Shown: positions 1 to 7,430, numbered from the stretch's first letter. The stretch: 64,000 nucleotides of DNA from Anatilimnocola floriformis (GCF_024256385.1 NZ_JAMLFW010000001.1:1426001-1490000); one strand, 5' to 3'. Made by a program: numbers and translations. The notes: a model not told the origin generated them from the sequence alone.

Positions 1-6
1 GCGGCT

Positions 7-77
7 GTAGCTGAATTCGCCAGAATTCAGATCATGAACTTGCGCACGAAGGTCTGAATTCTGGCGAATTCAGCTAC
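7..77. repeat. Perfect 24-bp inverted repeat (cruciform-like)
   Basis: Arms at 7-30 and 54-77 are exact reverse complements, separated by 23 bases. Each arm is itself nearly palindromic: CTGAATTC at 11-18 and GAATTCAG at 23-30 are separated by GCCA. The element ends 30 bases before the SDR start. No T-run follows, so it does not look like a simple terminator. It may belong to a dispersed intergenic repeat family, but no second copy is seen in this window. Confidence 0.9.
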
Positions 78-106
78 TTATCGTTTGGTCGAATAGAAAG
101 TGAAGC

Positions 107-847
107 ATGCAACCCGTCGCTCTCATCACCGGCAGTGGCAAACAACGTGTCGGCTGGCATGTTGCCGAAGCGCTGGGTCAGCGCGGTTACGCGCTCGCCA
201 TTCACTACCGCAGCTCGCAGGTAGAAGCAGAAGAGACTGTCGCACAGTTTTCTGCGCGCGGCATGACAGCGAAGGCCTTTCGCGCGGAATTGACTGACGA
301 AACCGAAGTCAAACAGCTCGTCGCTGACGTGCAGCAACATTTCGGCCAACTCGATGCGCTCGTTCACACGGCTGCCATCTGGCAACCAAAACCACTCGAA
401 AAGATCACCGCTGCCGATGTGCGGAATTATCTGGAAGTGAACACGCTGGCGGCATTCCTTTGCTGTCAGCACGCCGGCCTGGCGATGGTGAAGCAACCAA
501 ACGGCGGCAGCATCGTGACGTTTGGCGATTGGGCGGTCGCACGGCCGTATCTCAATTACGCGGCATATTTTCCCTCGAAAGGTGCGATCCCCACGCTCAC
601 ACGCACGTTTGCCGTGGAACTCGCTTCCCGCAATCCGCGCGTGAGGGTGAATTGCCTCGAGCCCGGGCCGGTAATGTTGCCGCCAGATCTTTCCGCGGAA
701 GAACGCGAGGAAGCGGTTGCCGGGACGCTCGTCAAGCGCGAAGGCTCGCCGCAGCACATTGCGCGGGCGGTGATTCACTTGCTCGAAAACGACTTCATCA
801 CCGGCACTTGCTTGCCGGTTGATGGTGGAAGGACCATTGCCTCGTAA
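107..847 (+). CDS. SDR oxidoreductase, pteridine-reductase-like
   Basis: This is a 246-residue short-chain dehydrogenase/reductase. The nucleotide-binding turn is TGSGKQRVG (residues 8-16), and H33-Y34-R35-S36-S37 after strand 2 suggests NADPH preference. Y154 and K158 form the catalytic YxxxK. The place of the usual catalytic Ser is held by Asp141 in a TFGDW context. Asp at this position and the HYRSS pattern are features of pteridine reductase 1/FolM-type SDRs, which reduce dihydropterins or dihydrofolate. The C-terminal TGTCLPVDGG is the standard SDR end. The SDR family is certain; the pterin substrate is inferred. It converges on the transporter gene that follows. Confidence 0.85.
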   Translation: MQPVALITGSGKQRVGWHVAEALGQRGYALAIHYRSSQVEAEETVAQFSARGMTAKAFRAELTDETEVKQLVADVQQHFGQLDALVHTAAIWQPKPLEKITAADVRNYLEVNTLAAFLCCQHAGLAMVKQPNGGSIVTFGDWAVARPYLNYAAYFPSKGAIPTLTRTFAVELASRNPRVRVNCLEPGPVMLPPDLSAEEREEAVAGTLVKREGSPQHIARAVIHLLENDFITGTCLPVDGGRTIAS

Positions 848-878
848 CCACCACCACCCTTGCGGCGGTGGCGAGAAG

Positions 879-2411
879 CTACGAAGTCAACTTCAGCACA
901 ATGTCGTACGCGGCCCAAATGCTAAAAAAGCCGAAGAAAATAATTGTCCAGCCGAGGATTGCCATCCGCCAAACTGGAATGCGAATGTCTGCCGGCAGCC
1001 GCTGACGATTCATGTAAAACAGCAGGATGGCGTACAGCAGCATTACCACGCCGTTGAGCGCGGCGGTTACTTGAAACTTCACCAGCGGCTCGATCTTCAG
1101 CCCGGCCCATTCCAACAGCAGGATGCTGATCGCCAGAAAAATCTCGCCCCACAGAAACCAGAAGTAGAGACGTCCTTCGCTCCAATTCGGGTTGTCGCGC
1201 AGCCAGGCTACTTTGACCAGGTCCGTTGAAATGCGGCTGCAGGCATCGAGCACGCCGAACTCGGTCGTGAAAAGAATTGCCACGCCCATAATCAAGAACG
1301 CGTAAAACGAGAACGGCCCAATCATTTGCGCCAAGCGTTCGGCTTCGGCGTAGACAAAACCGAGGCCCTCTTTGTGCAGCCTCGGATCTACCTGCAAGTT
1401 GCCGGCGGCGTCGTAAAACACGATGTAACTAATGAGCGTCAGCAGCGCGAGGCACACGATGCAGGTCAGCAGGAAAGATGTGAAATGTTCCCAGCAAGCC
1501 GCCCGCCACCAACGCTGCCAGCGCGACATGTTTTCGGCCGTGTGCGGAAAGTGATAGCCGGTTTCGCTCACGGCTTCTTCGTTGCCGGTGAAGGGATTCG
1601 TCAGGCGGCCGATGTGCACGCCCATGCCGTAGCCCTTGTCCTTGATGTAATTCGCCTGGGCCAGATTCATCGTGCCGCCAGCTCCAGCGAAGGCCAGCGC
1701 GCCGAGCAACGCCATCGGCGTGAGCGACTCATCGAACTTCGGCAGGAACTGCGGATATCCCAGCGTGAACACTGCCGTCCATTGCGTGATCACCGCATCG
1801 GGCCGCAGCACGGCCAGCCATACCGCCAAAGCGACGACAATGATCAAGATCAGCGCTACGAGCGCGAGTTGAACTTTTTCCACCGTTTCATAAATCACTG
1901 GACCGGCCGTTAGCACAAAACCGCACATCAGCAACGTGGCAATCGAAATCCAATTGTCATAATGCCCGGCGATGATCGCACCGTTGCCATCACGATTGGG
2001 CCCGAAGATCAGCCAGCCCAGTACTTGCGAGCAACCTTGCGCCCAGGCTGGCAGCATCCAGGGAATGATATTGAGCGCGAGTAGAAACGGTGCGATCGAG
2101 CGGCTGAGTCGTTGAAAACCAATCAGCGTTGTTTCTCCCGTGGCGAGCGTCCAACGCATGATTTCGAGGTTGAGAAAATACTGAGTGATGACTGCGATCA
2201 GACACGCCCAGAAGAAGACGAACTGGCTTTTGAACGTGATGAACGGCCAAAGAATGTATTCGCCGCTGCCAAGGGCTAGTCCGGCAAGGATCACGCTGGG
2301 CCCGATCATTTGCAGCATCGGCACCGGCGGCGGCATGTCGCGCCAACGCAACGGCGGCAACGCTCCGGGGGGAATCACATCGCTGGGGACGACTTCGCTT
2401 GGGTTGTTCAT
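879..2411 (-). CDS. Nramp-like multi-pass transporter
   Basis: About 510 residues with at least ten hydrophobic segments. The first membrane helix carries GSGEYILWP near residue 50, in the position where classical Nramp proteins have the metal-binding DPGN. A later unwound-helix motif AFAGAGGTMNLAQANY precedes a long polar loop (IKDKGYGMGVH onwards). The length and layout fit the divergent Nramp/MntH-related transporters found in planctomycetes; the substrate is not clear because the DPGN/MPH residues are not conserved. The reading frame opens earlier, at 2507, but the Met at 2411 begins a normal cytoplasmic tail, so I chose it. No Shine-Dalgarno sequence is obvious. Confidence 0.7.
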   Translation of the reverse strand: MNNPSEVVPSDVIPPGALPPLRWRDMPPPVPMLQMIGPSVILAGLALGSGEYILWPFITFKSQFVFFWACLIAVITQYFLNLEIMRWTLATGETTLIGFQRLSRSIAPFLLALNIIPWMLPAWAQGCSQVLGWLIFGPNRDGNGAIIAGHYDNWISIATLLMCGFVLTAGPVIYETVEKVQLALVALILIIVVALAVWLAVLRPDAVITQWTAVFTLGYPQFLPKFDESLTPMALLGALAFAGAGGTMNLAQANYIKDKGYGMGVHIGRLTNPFTGNEEAVSETGYHFPHTAENMSRWQRWWRAACWEHFTSFLLTCIVCLALLTLISYIVFYDAAGNLQVDPRLHKEGLGFVYAEAERLAQMIGPFSFYAFLIMGVAILFTTEFGVLDACSRISTDLVKVAWLRDNPNWSEGRLYFWFLWGEIFLAISILLLEWAGLKIEPLVKFQVTAALNGVVMLLYAILLFYMNRQRLPADIRIPVWRMAILGWTIIFFGFFSIWAAYDIVLKLTS

Positions 2412-2555
2412 GCAGCACGTGCGGGGAGGGCATAATTTTCGTGGCGACGCATTGTAAGCAGAAACTCGCGAAAACTTAATGCTCCCGGCGAAGCGGATTG
2501 TTATCATGTCGGCAATTCGGTGCTGTCCCGCCTATCGCTTGTTTGGAGCACTTTC

Positions 2556-3683
2556 ATGTCCGATCTATCCCGCCGCGATCTTCTCAAAACTGGCGCTGCC
2601 TGGGCCCTTTCGCCCGCCCTCGTTGCTTTCGGCCAGGACGCAGCCCCCAAGAATGAAGCGAAAACTCAACCAAAAACCGAGCCGAAGGCCGAAGCCAAGC
2701 CGAAGGCTGATCCCTACGCCGACGCCGTGCTGGTGAAGGGCGAACCAGCCAAGCCCGCGAAAGGTTCGTTCACGATCGCGGTCCTTCCCGATACGCAGCA
2801 CTACAGCGAAAAGTATCCGCAGAACTTTCTCGCGCAAACTCAGTGGCTCGTCGAGAATCAAGAAGAACGGAACATCGCCGCCGTGCTCCACCTGGGCGAC
2901 GTTACAAATCGCAACACCAAGCCCGAATGGGAGAACGCAGTAAAGGCCATGGATCAGCTCAACGGCAAGTTGCCGTATGCGATGGTCCTCGGCAACCACG
3001 ATTACAGCGCCGGCGGCGGCTGCAAGGATCGCACCACGCTCTTCAACGATTACTTCCCCATTGCCAAGCTAAAGTCGCTCGGTTCGCTCGATTGTGTTTA
3101 CGACAAAGAGCCCGATCGCATGGAAAACAGCGCGCACCTGTTTTCAGCCGGCGGCATCGACTTCGTGGTGATCGGCCTTGAGTTTGGGCCGCGGAAAGAT
3201 GTCGTTCGCTGGGCCAACGAGGTCGCGACCAAGCACAAGAATCGCGCAGCGATTCTGATCACACATGCTTACATGTACTACGACGAGACTCGCTACGACT
3301 GGAAGAAGTACAACACCAAGCAAACCTGGAACCCGCACAACTACCCCGTCGCTGCGGCCACCAACGACGACGTGAGCGATGGCGAAGAGCTGTGGAACAA
3401 CTTGATCAGCAAGCACGAGAATTTTCTCTGCACGCTGAATGGCCACGTGCTGAACGACGGCCTCGGCCGCATGTCGAGCAAGACGCCGGGCGGTCGCGAC
3501 ATTGCCCAGATGTTGGTCAATTTCCAAATGAAGCCCAACGGCGGCGACGGCTGGCTGCGACTGATGGAAATCAACCCGAGCGATCTGCAGGTCAAGATCT
3601 GCGACTATTCGCCGACCCGCGGCGAGCGGAACGAATCGAAGCAGAATAAATTTGATCTGCAATTTGCCGCCGTGAAGAGCTAG
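2556..3683 (+). CDS. Tat-exported calcineurin-like metallophosphatase
   Basis: 375 residues from the ATG at 2556; an upstream TTG-type start is unlikely because the Tat signal SRRDLLK begins at residue 5. A Lys/Glu/Pro-rich linker (about 28-70) joins the signal to a metallophosphatase fold. The metal ligands are visible: D79xxH82, GDVTN 114-118, GNHD 146-149, H237 in ITHAY, and GH 296-297. Proteins of this type hydrolyse phosphoesters outside the cytoplasmic membrane; the substrate is unknown. The gene is divergent from the transporter gene, and both promoters must lie within the 144 bases between them. Confidence 0.85.
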   Translation: MSDLSRRDLLKTGAAWALSPALVAFGQDAAPKNEAKTQPKTEPKAEAKPKADPYADAVLVKGEPAKPAKGSFTIAVLPDTQHYSEKYPQNFLAQTQWLVENQEERNIAAVLHLGDVTNRNTKPEWENAVKAMDQLNGKLPYAMVLGNHDYSAGGGCKDRTTLFNDYFPIAKLKSLGSLDCVYDKEPDRMENSAHLFSAGGIDFVVIGLEFGPRKDVVRWANEVATKHKNRAAILITHAYMYYDETRYDWKKYNTKQTWNPHNYPVAAATNDDVSDGEELWNNLISKHENFLCTLNGHVLNDGLGRMSSKTPGGRDIAQMLVNFQMKPNGGDGWLRLMEINPSDLQVKICDYSPTRGERNESKQNKFDLQFAAVKS

Positions 3684-4531
3684 TTGCGGCGAGCAGTAAT
3701 TACCGCCGGCCAGGCCGATCGCAGCGGCTGCCGGCGAGGAGGGCAACGCACCTAAGTGGTTTGGTGCGCGACGATTAGCGAGTTCCCGCCGGACTTACGG
3801 GGTTACCCGGCAACGGCGGGCTGCGAATAATTCTTGAGGCGTTCTGCCTGCAAAAACCGCAACTTCGGCAAATTCCAAATTGCCCTTGACGTAGTCGCGA
3901 CCCCCGCGACCGCTGCGAGAAGTACGACTGACGGGATTTTGTGAAGTTAGGTTCGCCTTTGTTACGAAAGAAACATTCGGAAGACGTGTGTTGCACGGCT
4001 CAGCCGCGACCAATTGCGAATTTCGCAAGTGTTCGCCAAGAGCCAAACAACGCATGGCTTCTCAGGGGGAATCTGCTATCGGCTGCAACGTTTCGGCGCT
4101 TCGTGCGTCGCGACCTGTGGCCTTCAAATGCCTGCACGTCTGTCCCAGACCCAATGGACAGCGAGTGAGCTGCATTTTCTCTCTGCCGGTTGAACCTTTG
4201 CCGCACAACGGCGCAGGTCGCCCGGATGGCCCCACGCGAAATGCCTTTGCCGGTATTTGCGATTTTGGGGATTTCCGCCGCGTTCCGGAGGTCCTGATTG
4301 CCGATGGTTATGAAGTGGCCGTAACGGAGGGAACCGCTTACGACCGCCGAAAAAACCCAGAAACGCCCCGACCCAGATTCGAATGACAGGCCATTTCCCA
4401 CAGCTGGCGAGATGGATCGAGACCAGGCCTGGCAAACGAAATAGGGGCAAATACGTGAAGTTCAGCGGCATCGCTCACCGTCTGTGCTTCACACCCAACG
4501 AGTCAAACGAGAGAGTAATGGAGAGCCTGCA
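3684..4531. other. 848-base stretch without a supported gene
   Basis: Open frames occur on both strands (for example 4000-4401 minus and 3988-4386 plus), but they overlap one another, have no recognisable protein character and lack ribosome sites. The sequence is not repetitive. It may be a long leader for the regulator gene at 4532 or decayed sequence. A TTGACG near 3890 has no convincing -10 partner. Confidence 0.5.
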
Positions 4532-5104
4532 ATGAAGGTCTTCACTACTGGACAGGTCGCTAAGATCTGTAAAGTGGCCCCGCGTACGGTTTCCAAGTGG
4601 TTCGATTCTGGTCGCCTTAAGGGTTACCGGATCCCCGGATCGCAAGACCGTCGTATCCCGCGTGAATATTTGATCAAGTTCCTCAAAGAACACGGCATGC
4701 CGTTGGGCGACCTCGAAGACGAGGCCATGGCAAAAGTGCTCATTGTGGCGCAAGACCAAGTGCTCATTGAAAACTTGAAGCGCGAATTGCCCACGGAAAA
4801 GTCGTTTAAGGTTGCTGTCGCCGCCAGCGGATTTGAAGCTGGCATCCAGGCGGAAAGCTTCCACCCCGACTGCATCATCGTGGACTTCTCGATCGGCAAG
4901 GTCGAAGCTCTGCAAATTTGCCAGAATCTGCGCAAAAATGTGGACTTCTCCGAAACGATCTTGATCGCCTTGCTGCCCGATGACGGCAGCCCGCTGAGCT
5001 TCGACCGCTCGGCGATCAACGAAACCTTTAAGAAACCTTTCGATGCCAAACTTTTGGCCGAACGGCTTCGCACCCTGATCGGCGCCCGGAAGGAACTGGT
5101 CTAA
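4532..5104 (+). CDS. HTH (excisionase/BldC-like) protein with degenerate receiver domain
   Basis: 190 residues; the start at 4532 has GAGAG about 7 bases upstream. Residues 1-53 form a MerR/excisionase-like winged helix: FTTGQVAKICKV, then TVSKWFDSGRLKGYRIPGS, then DRRIPREYLIKFL. Residues about 66-190 match a CheY-like receiver fold, with the phospho-acceptor candidate D118 in CIIVDFS and the KKPF lysine at 167/168. The acidic pair expected after strand 1 is replaced by VAQD (73-75, only D75 acidic), and the Thr/Ser at the end of strand 4 is Leu. Mg-dependent phosphorylation is therefore doubtful and it may be a pseudo-receiver. It is probably a DNA-binding regulator; its targets are unknown. 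Confidence 0.8.
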   Translation: MKVFTTGQVAKICKVAPRTVSKWFDSGRLKGYRIPGSQDRRIPREYLIKFLKEHGMPLGDLEDEAMAKVLIVAQDQVLIENLKRELPTEKSFKVAVAASGFEAGIQAESFHPDCIIVDFSIGKVEALQICQNLRKNVDFSETILIALLPDDGSPLSFDRSAINETFKKPFDAKLLAERLRTLIGARKELV

Positions 5105-5173
5105 CAAGACCGGTCCACCTCTCGCCAGCGACGACTTCGGGAAAGGGGATTCGCCGTCCCCACCTGTCAGTCA

Positions 5174-5252
5174 CTGCCTGCCCGCAGCTAGACACTGCGT
5201 GCTCGCGGCATCCTGCGTACTCGCAGCTAAACCTGCGTGCTCGTAGCAATCA
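5174..5252. repeat. Short tandem repeat, about four 18-21-base units
   Basis: Units start at 5174, 5195, 5213 and 5233 with consensus CTGCGTGCTCGCAGC plus 4-6 variable bases. The first unit is the most diverged (CTGCCTGCCCGCAGC). The array lies just downstream of the HTH/receiver gene and contains no gene. Confidence 0.7.
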
Positions 5253-5276
5253 TCAATAGCCTTACCCGGCATGGGC

Positions 5277-5366
5277 TTGACCCGCTCGTGCCGGTTTACA
5301 TAGAGGCGGAGAATCAGGGGAGTCGAATGAGTCGACTCTAAAAGCGCCGAATTCCCGGTTCGGCGT
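5277..5366 (+). promoter_or_regulatory. Possible promoter and short structured transcript
   Basis: TTGACC at 5277-5282 is followed 14-16 bases later by weak -10 options (TACATA at 5297 or CATAGA at 5299). Downstream are a small hairpin, GAGTCG with CGACTC (5319-5337), and another, CGCCGAA with TTCGGCG (about 5345-5365), followed by pyrimidine-rich sequence. This could be a small RNA gene; the -10 is poor. Confidence 0.3.
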
Positions 5367-5406
5367 CTTTCCCTATTTTTTGCCCACCAAAAGCAACGGA
5401 ACTAAG

Positions 5407-5435
5407 AACGCCGAGCTGCAAAGCTCGGCGTTTTT
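5407..5435 (+). terminator. Rho-independent terminator
   Basis: Perfect 11-bp stem (5407-5417 with 5422-5432) closed by a GCAA tetraloop and overlapping six T's (5431-5436). It lies 300 bases after the HTH/receiver gene and may end that transcript or the possible small transcript starting near 5310. Confidence 0.85.
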
Positions 5436-5485
5436 TCGTTTTGCTGAATGGCTGACATGTGCCTGTTACGTGCGCGAAGTCCGCG

Positions 5486-6298
5486 CTACTTCGCTCCTGC
5501 CTGCGCGTGCGCTATGGCAAAATCAACGAGTTCCTGGCACTGGAAGAAGCCTTCCCAAAAGTTGTGCCCCTGCCCCTTTGCGACCACGAGCTGCACCAGG
5601 CTCTCGGCGCCGGCAGTTTTGTAGTGCTCGGCCAACGTCGCTGAGTTTTCTTTCAACGGCACGACCTTGTCGTCGTCGCCGTGAATGATGAACACCGGGA
5701 TCTTGGCCTTGGCGAGTACCGGTACGCGGTTGATCGGGTTCAGCTCGGCGGCTCGGGCTTCTAGTTCTTCCGGCTTCAGGCCATATGCGGGGGCAGCCCG
5801 CTGAATGCCCGGGTAGGTTTTGAAATCGAAGACCGGATAAATGCCGGCCAGACCGGTGACCTTGTCGATATTTTCTGCCGCCCAACTCGTCACCCACAAA
5901 CCACCGCGACTCCGGCCGAGCACACAGCACTTCGCCGCGAAGCCGCGGTTCTTCGTCAGCTCGTTATAGAGCGCCGTGAACTGCTCGCGCCCCTTGGGAC
6001 TGCCGAAGGCTTCGCCAATGTCGACGCCAGCCACTGCGATGCCCGCATTCAGGAACTTTTCGTGCATCCACTTCTCCGCCGCATCGGGATACGGCGGCAA
6101 CGTCGGCGCGTACATGATCCACGGCTGGGGCTTGGCCCGCTTCTCTTCCGGCGGCAACATGACAAACGCCGGCCGATCGCCCACCATGAACAACTCGCCG
6201 GGCAACGGCAACTTTTTCGCCGGAGGCTCGGCGGCCGATGCTGCGGTGACTAGCAGAAAAAGAGTAATCACCGCCGTGAACAAGGAGAGTCGGATCAT
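5486..6298 (-). CDS. Secreted alpha/beta hydrolase
   Basis: 270 residues from the ATG at 6298, chosen because a classical Sec signal starts there (hydrophobic 5-20, AAS-AAEP cleavage region). The frame extends 24 codons upstream without signal-like character. Catalytic residues fit the alpha/beta-hydrolase fold: nucleophile S130 in GRSRGG, acid at D208-210 in HGDDDKVVP, and H245 in GQGHNF. It resembles dienelactone-hydrolase/prolyl-oligopeptidase-like proteins, so an esterase or peptidase acting in the periplasm is likely; the substrate is unknown. It lies downstream of the tRNA array on the same strand, 72 bases from tRNA-Cys. Confidence 0.85.
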   Translation of the reverse strand: MIRLSLFTAVITLFLLVTAASAAEPPAKKLPLPGELFMVGDRPAFVMLPPEEKRAKPQPWIMYAPTLPPYPDAAEKWMHEKFLNAGIAVAGVDIGEAFGSPKGREQFTALYNELTKNRGFAAKCCVLGRSRGGLWVTSWAAENIDKVTGLAGIYPVFDFKTYPGIQRAAPAYGLKPEELEARAAELNPINRVPVLAKAKIPVFIIHGDDDKVVPLKENSATLAEHYKTAGAESLVQLVVAKGQGHNFWEGFFQCQELVDFAIAHAQAGAK

Positions 6299-6370
6299 GT
6301 GAGAAGCCCCGCTGACGAAACGATCGTATGACAGCGAGGATTCTAGCTTCTCCGTACACGAGATCAACAA

Positions 6371-6442
6371 AGACGCAGGTGGGAGTCGAACCCACTTGAA
6401 GTTGCTCTGCAGGCAACCGCCTGGCCGTCCAGCCCCCGCGCC
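6371..6442 (-). tRNA. tRNA-Cys (anticodon GCA)
   Basis: 72 bases. The acceptor GGCGCGG pairs with CTGCGTC (two G-T pairs), the anticodon arm is GTTGC-CTGCAGA-GCAAC, and the T arm is GTGGG-TTCGACT-CCCAC. The discriminator is T73, as expected for tRNA-Cys. Position 8 is G instead of the usual T. CCA is not encoded. It is the last tRNA of the minus-strand array. Confidence 0.88.
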
Positions 6443-6484
6443 TTATCTACTTGCCGCTCATTATTCTGGCGAACAATGATTGAA

Positions 6485-6558
6485 TGCCCTCGCTGGGAAT
6501 CGAACCCAAGTCTTCGACCTTCGCAGGGTCGCGTGCTGATCCGGTACACTTCGAGGAC
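6485..6558 (-). tRNA. tRNA-Arg (anticodon GCG, unusual)
   Basis: 74 bases. The acceptor GTCCTCG pairs with CGAGGGC (one T-G pair). D stem GTGT/GCAC, anticodon arm CGACC-CTGCGAA-GGTCG, T arm TTGGG-TTCGATT-CCCAG, discriminator A. The anticodon reads GCG, whereas bacteria normally decode CGN with ACG (inosine). The fold is good, so it may function; no CCA is encoded. Confidence 0.8.
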
Positions 6559-6564
6559 AGAAAA

Positions 6565-7010
6565 TCTACTCTCTACTCACTCCTGTCTACTCTCCTTGTT
6601 CTTAGCGACTCCATAGTCATCTAGTGACTTGATTAGTCCGTTCAGCATTTTCGAAATCTCTTCCAACCTCGCCTTGAGACTTTGCTGCTCATCCATCGGC
6701 AGTAGTTTTCGTCGGCCAGCCAGTTCCAGCAAAGGAACGCACTCATGAACGGATCCACGTGCGATGCCGAAAAAGTGCTTGCGATCCGGCACGGTGAATC
6801 GCCCATTTCCTTCTGCAATGTTCGTGGAGATGGAAAGCGCAGCCCGATTCAATTGGCTACTGATAAAGCCGTATCCGCGAGTGAATTGTGCTGTTCGCTC
6901 GCAAACGTCATCGACGAAATCGACCGCATGCTGATACACGAGCAGCTTCTCGAAAGCAAATGGCATGTCGTGCCCCAAAGGATAATAGAGAGGAGTGAGT
7001 AGAAAGTAGA
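6565..7010 (-). mobile_element. Intervening-sequence-like element carrying a four-helix-bundle gene
   Basis: The segment is bounded by 20-base inverted repeats at 6565-6584 and 6991-7010 with one mismatch (core TCTACTCACTCCT). It contains a single gene for the protein family found in 23S rRNA intervening sequences. Its left end lies 6 bases from the 5' end of tRNA-Arg. The second element at 7342-7424 has related ends and no gene. The mobile nature is inferred from this architecture. Confidence 0.6.
6577..6966 (-). CDS. Four-helix bundle protein (S23/IVS-encoded family)
   Basis: 129 residues from the ATG at 6966 (PFAFEKLLVYQHAVDFVDDV). The family signature SQLNRAALSISTNIAEGNGR is followed by an F...IARGS...E segment and a helical C-terminal half. 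This family was first seen as the single gene of intervening sequences in 23S rRNA genes and forms pentameric helical bundles; its function is not settled. Here it lies between tRNA-Ser and tRNA-Arg, inside the inverted repeats at 6565-7010, and its stop codon falls within the left repeat. The frame extends upstream to 7059 across the right repeat, but those codons look unlike protein. Confidence 0.85.
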   Translation of the reverse strand: MPFAFEKLLVYQHAVDFVDDVCERTAQFTRGYGFISSQLNRAALSISTNIAEGNGRFTVPDRKHFFGIARGSVHECVPLLELAGRRKLLPMDEQQSLKARLEEISKMLNGLIKSLDDYGVAKNKESRQE

Positions 7011-7066
7011 AACATATTGTCACCCCATTCCTCGCTGCAACCTTTGTTTTGATTTTCACCTCTCAG

Positions 7067-7154
7067 CGGAAGGCATGGGATTCGAACCCACATGACGACT
7101 GAACTTCGCGCGGTTTAGCAAACCGGCCCAGCGAACCGTATCTGGCTACCTTCC
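7067..7154 (-). tRNA. tRNA-Ser (anticodon GCT)
   Basis: 88-base class II tRNA. Acceptor GGAAGGT/GCCTTCC, D stem CCAG/CTGG, anticodon loop TTGCTAA, long variable arm with a GCGA/TCGT stem, T arm GTGGG-TTCGAAT-CCCAT, discriminator G as usual for Ser. The first anticodon-stem pair (27-43) is a C-C mismatch. CCA is not encoded. Confidence 0.85.
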
Positions 7155-7180
7155 TCGATCTCTTTCTGATTCAAACAAAG

Positions 7181-7252
7181 TGGACCTCATGGGAGTCGAA
7201 CCCATCGCACCGATCTTGCAAGGATCAGTCGCCTCCAACGGCATGGAAGCCC
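7181..7252 (-). tRNA. tRNA-Ala (anticodon TGC)
   Basis: 72 bases. Acceptor GGGCTTC pairs with GAGGTCC and includes the G3-T70 wobble that is the alanine identity element. Anticodon loop CTTGCAA; T arm ATGGG-TTCGACT-CCCAT; discriminator A. The D arm is unusually short (6-base loop) and there are two bases between the D and anticodon stems. Confidence 0.8.
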
Positions 7253-7263
7253 ACAACCCAAAG

Positions 7264-7337
7264 TGACCGAGGTGGGAATCGAACCCACAGACACGAGACC
7301 CTCGATCTCGCCGCTAAACCTGTTCGCGTACCCGGTC
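7264..7337 (-). tRNA. tRNA-like gene of uncertain identity (GAG, C33)
   Basis: 74 bases with a good acceptor (GACCGGG/CTCGGTC), T arm (GTGGG-TTCGATT-CCCAC) and anticodon stem (CGAGA/TCTCG). The seven-base loop is TCGAGGG, giving anticodon GAG with C instead of the nearly universal T at position 33. It has a short variable loop, whereas tRNA-Leu would be class II. It may be a pseudo-tRNA or a tRNA with altered identity. Confidence 0.65.
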
Positions 7338-7341
7338 AAAA

Positions 7342-7424
7342 ATCTACTCACTACTCACTACTTTCTCGTCTCTACTTTCCTCCTCTCCTGCCGTTCTCGC
7401 AGCAGAAGTGAGTCGAAAGTAGAT
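7342..7424. mobile_element. Short, gene-less relative of the 6565-7010 element
   Basis: An 83-base spacer between two tRNAs has inverted ends at 7342-7359 and 7407-7424 (15 of 18 bases pair) that share ATCTACT and ACTCACT with the ends of the four-helix-bundle element. It starts 4 bases from the 5' end of one tRNA and ends 6 bases from the 3' end of the next. It looks like an internally deleted copy; this is inferred. Confidence 0.45.
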
Positions 7425-7430
7425 CCTTAG

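Noticed and set aside
879-1913. Plus-strand frames inside the transporter gene (for example 1326-1913)
   Set aside because: They are antisense to a clear multi-pass membrane protein and show His/Arg-rich composition typical of reverse frames.
3988-4401. Overlapping frames in the gap before the HTH/receiver gene
   Set aside because: Both strands are open with no protein features, ribosome sites or recognisable similarity.
5174-5252. CRISPR array
   Set aside because: Units are about 20 bases with no spacers, repeats are imperfect, and no cas gene is present.
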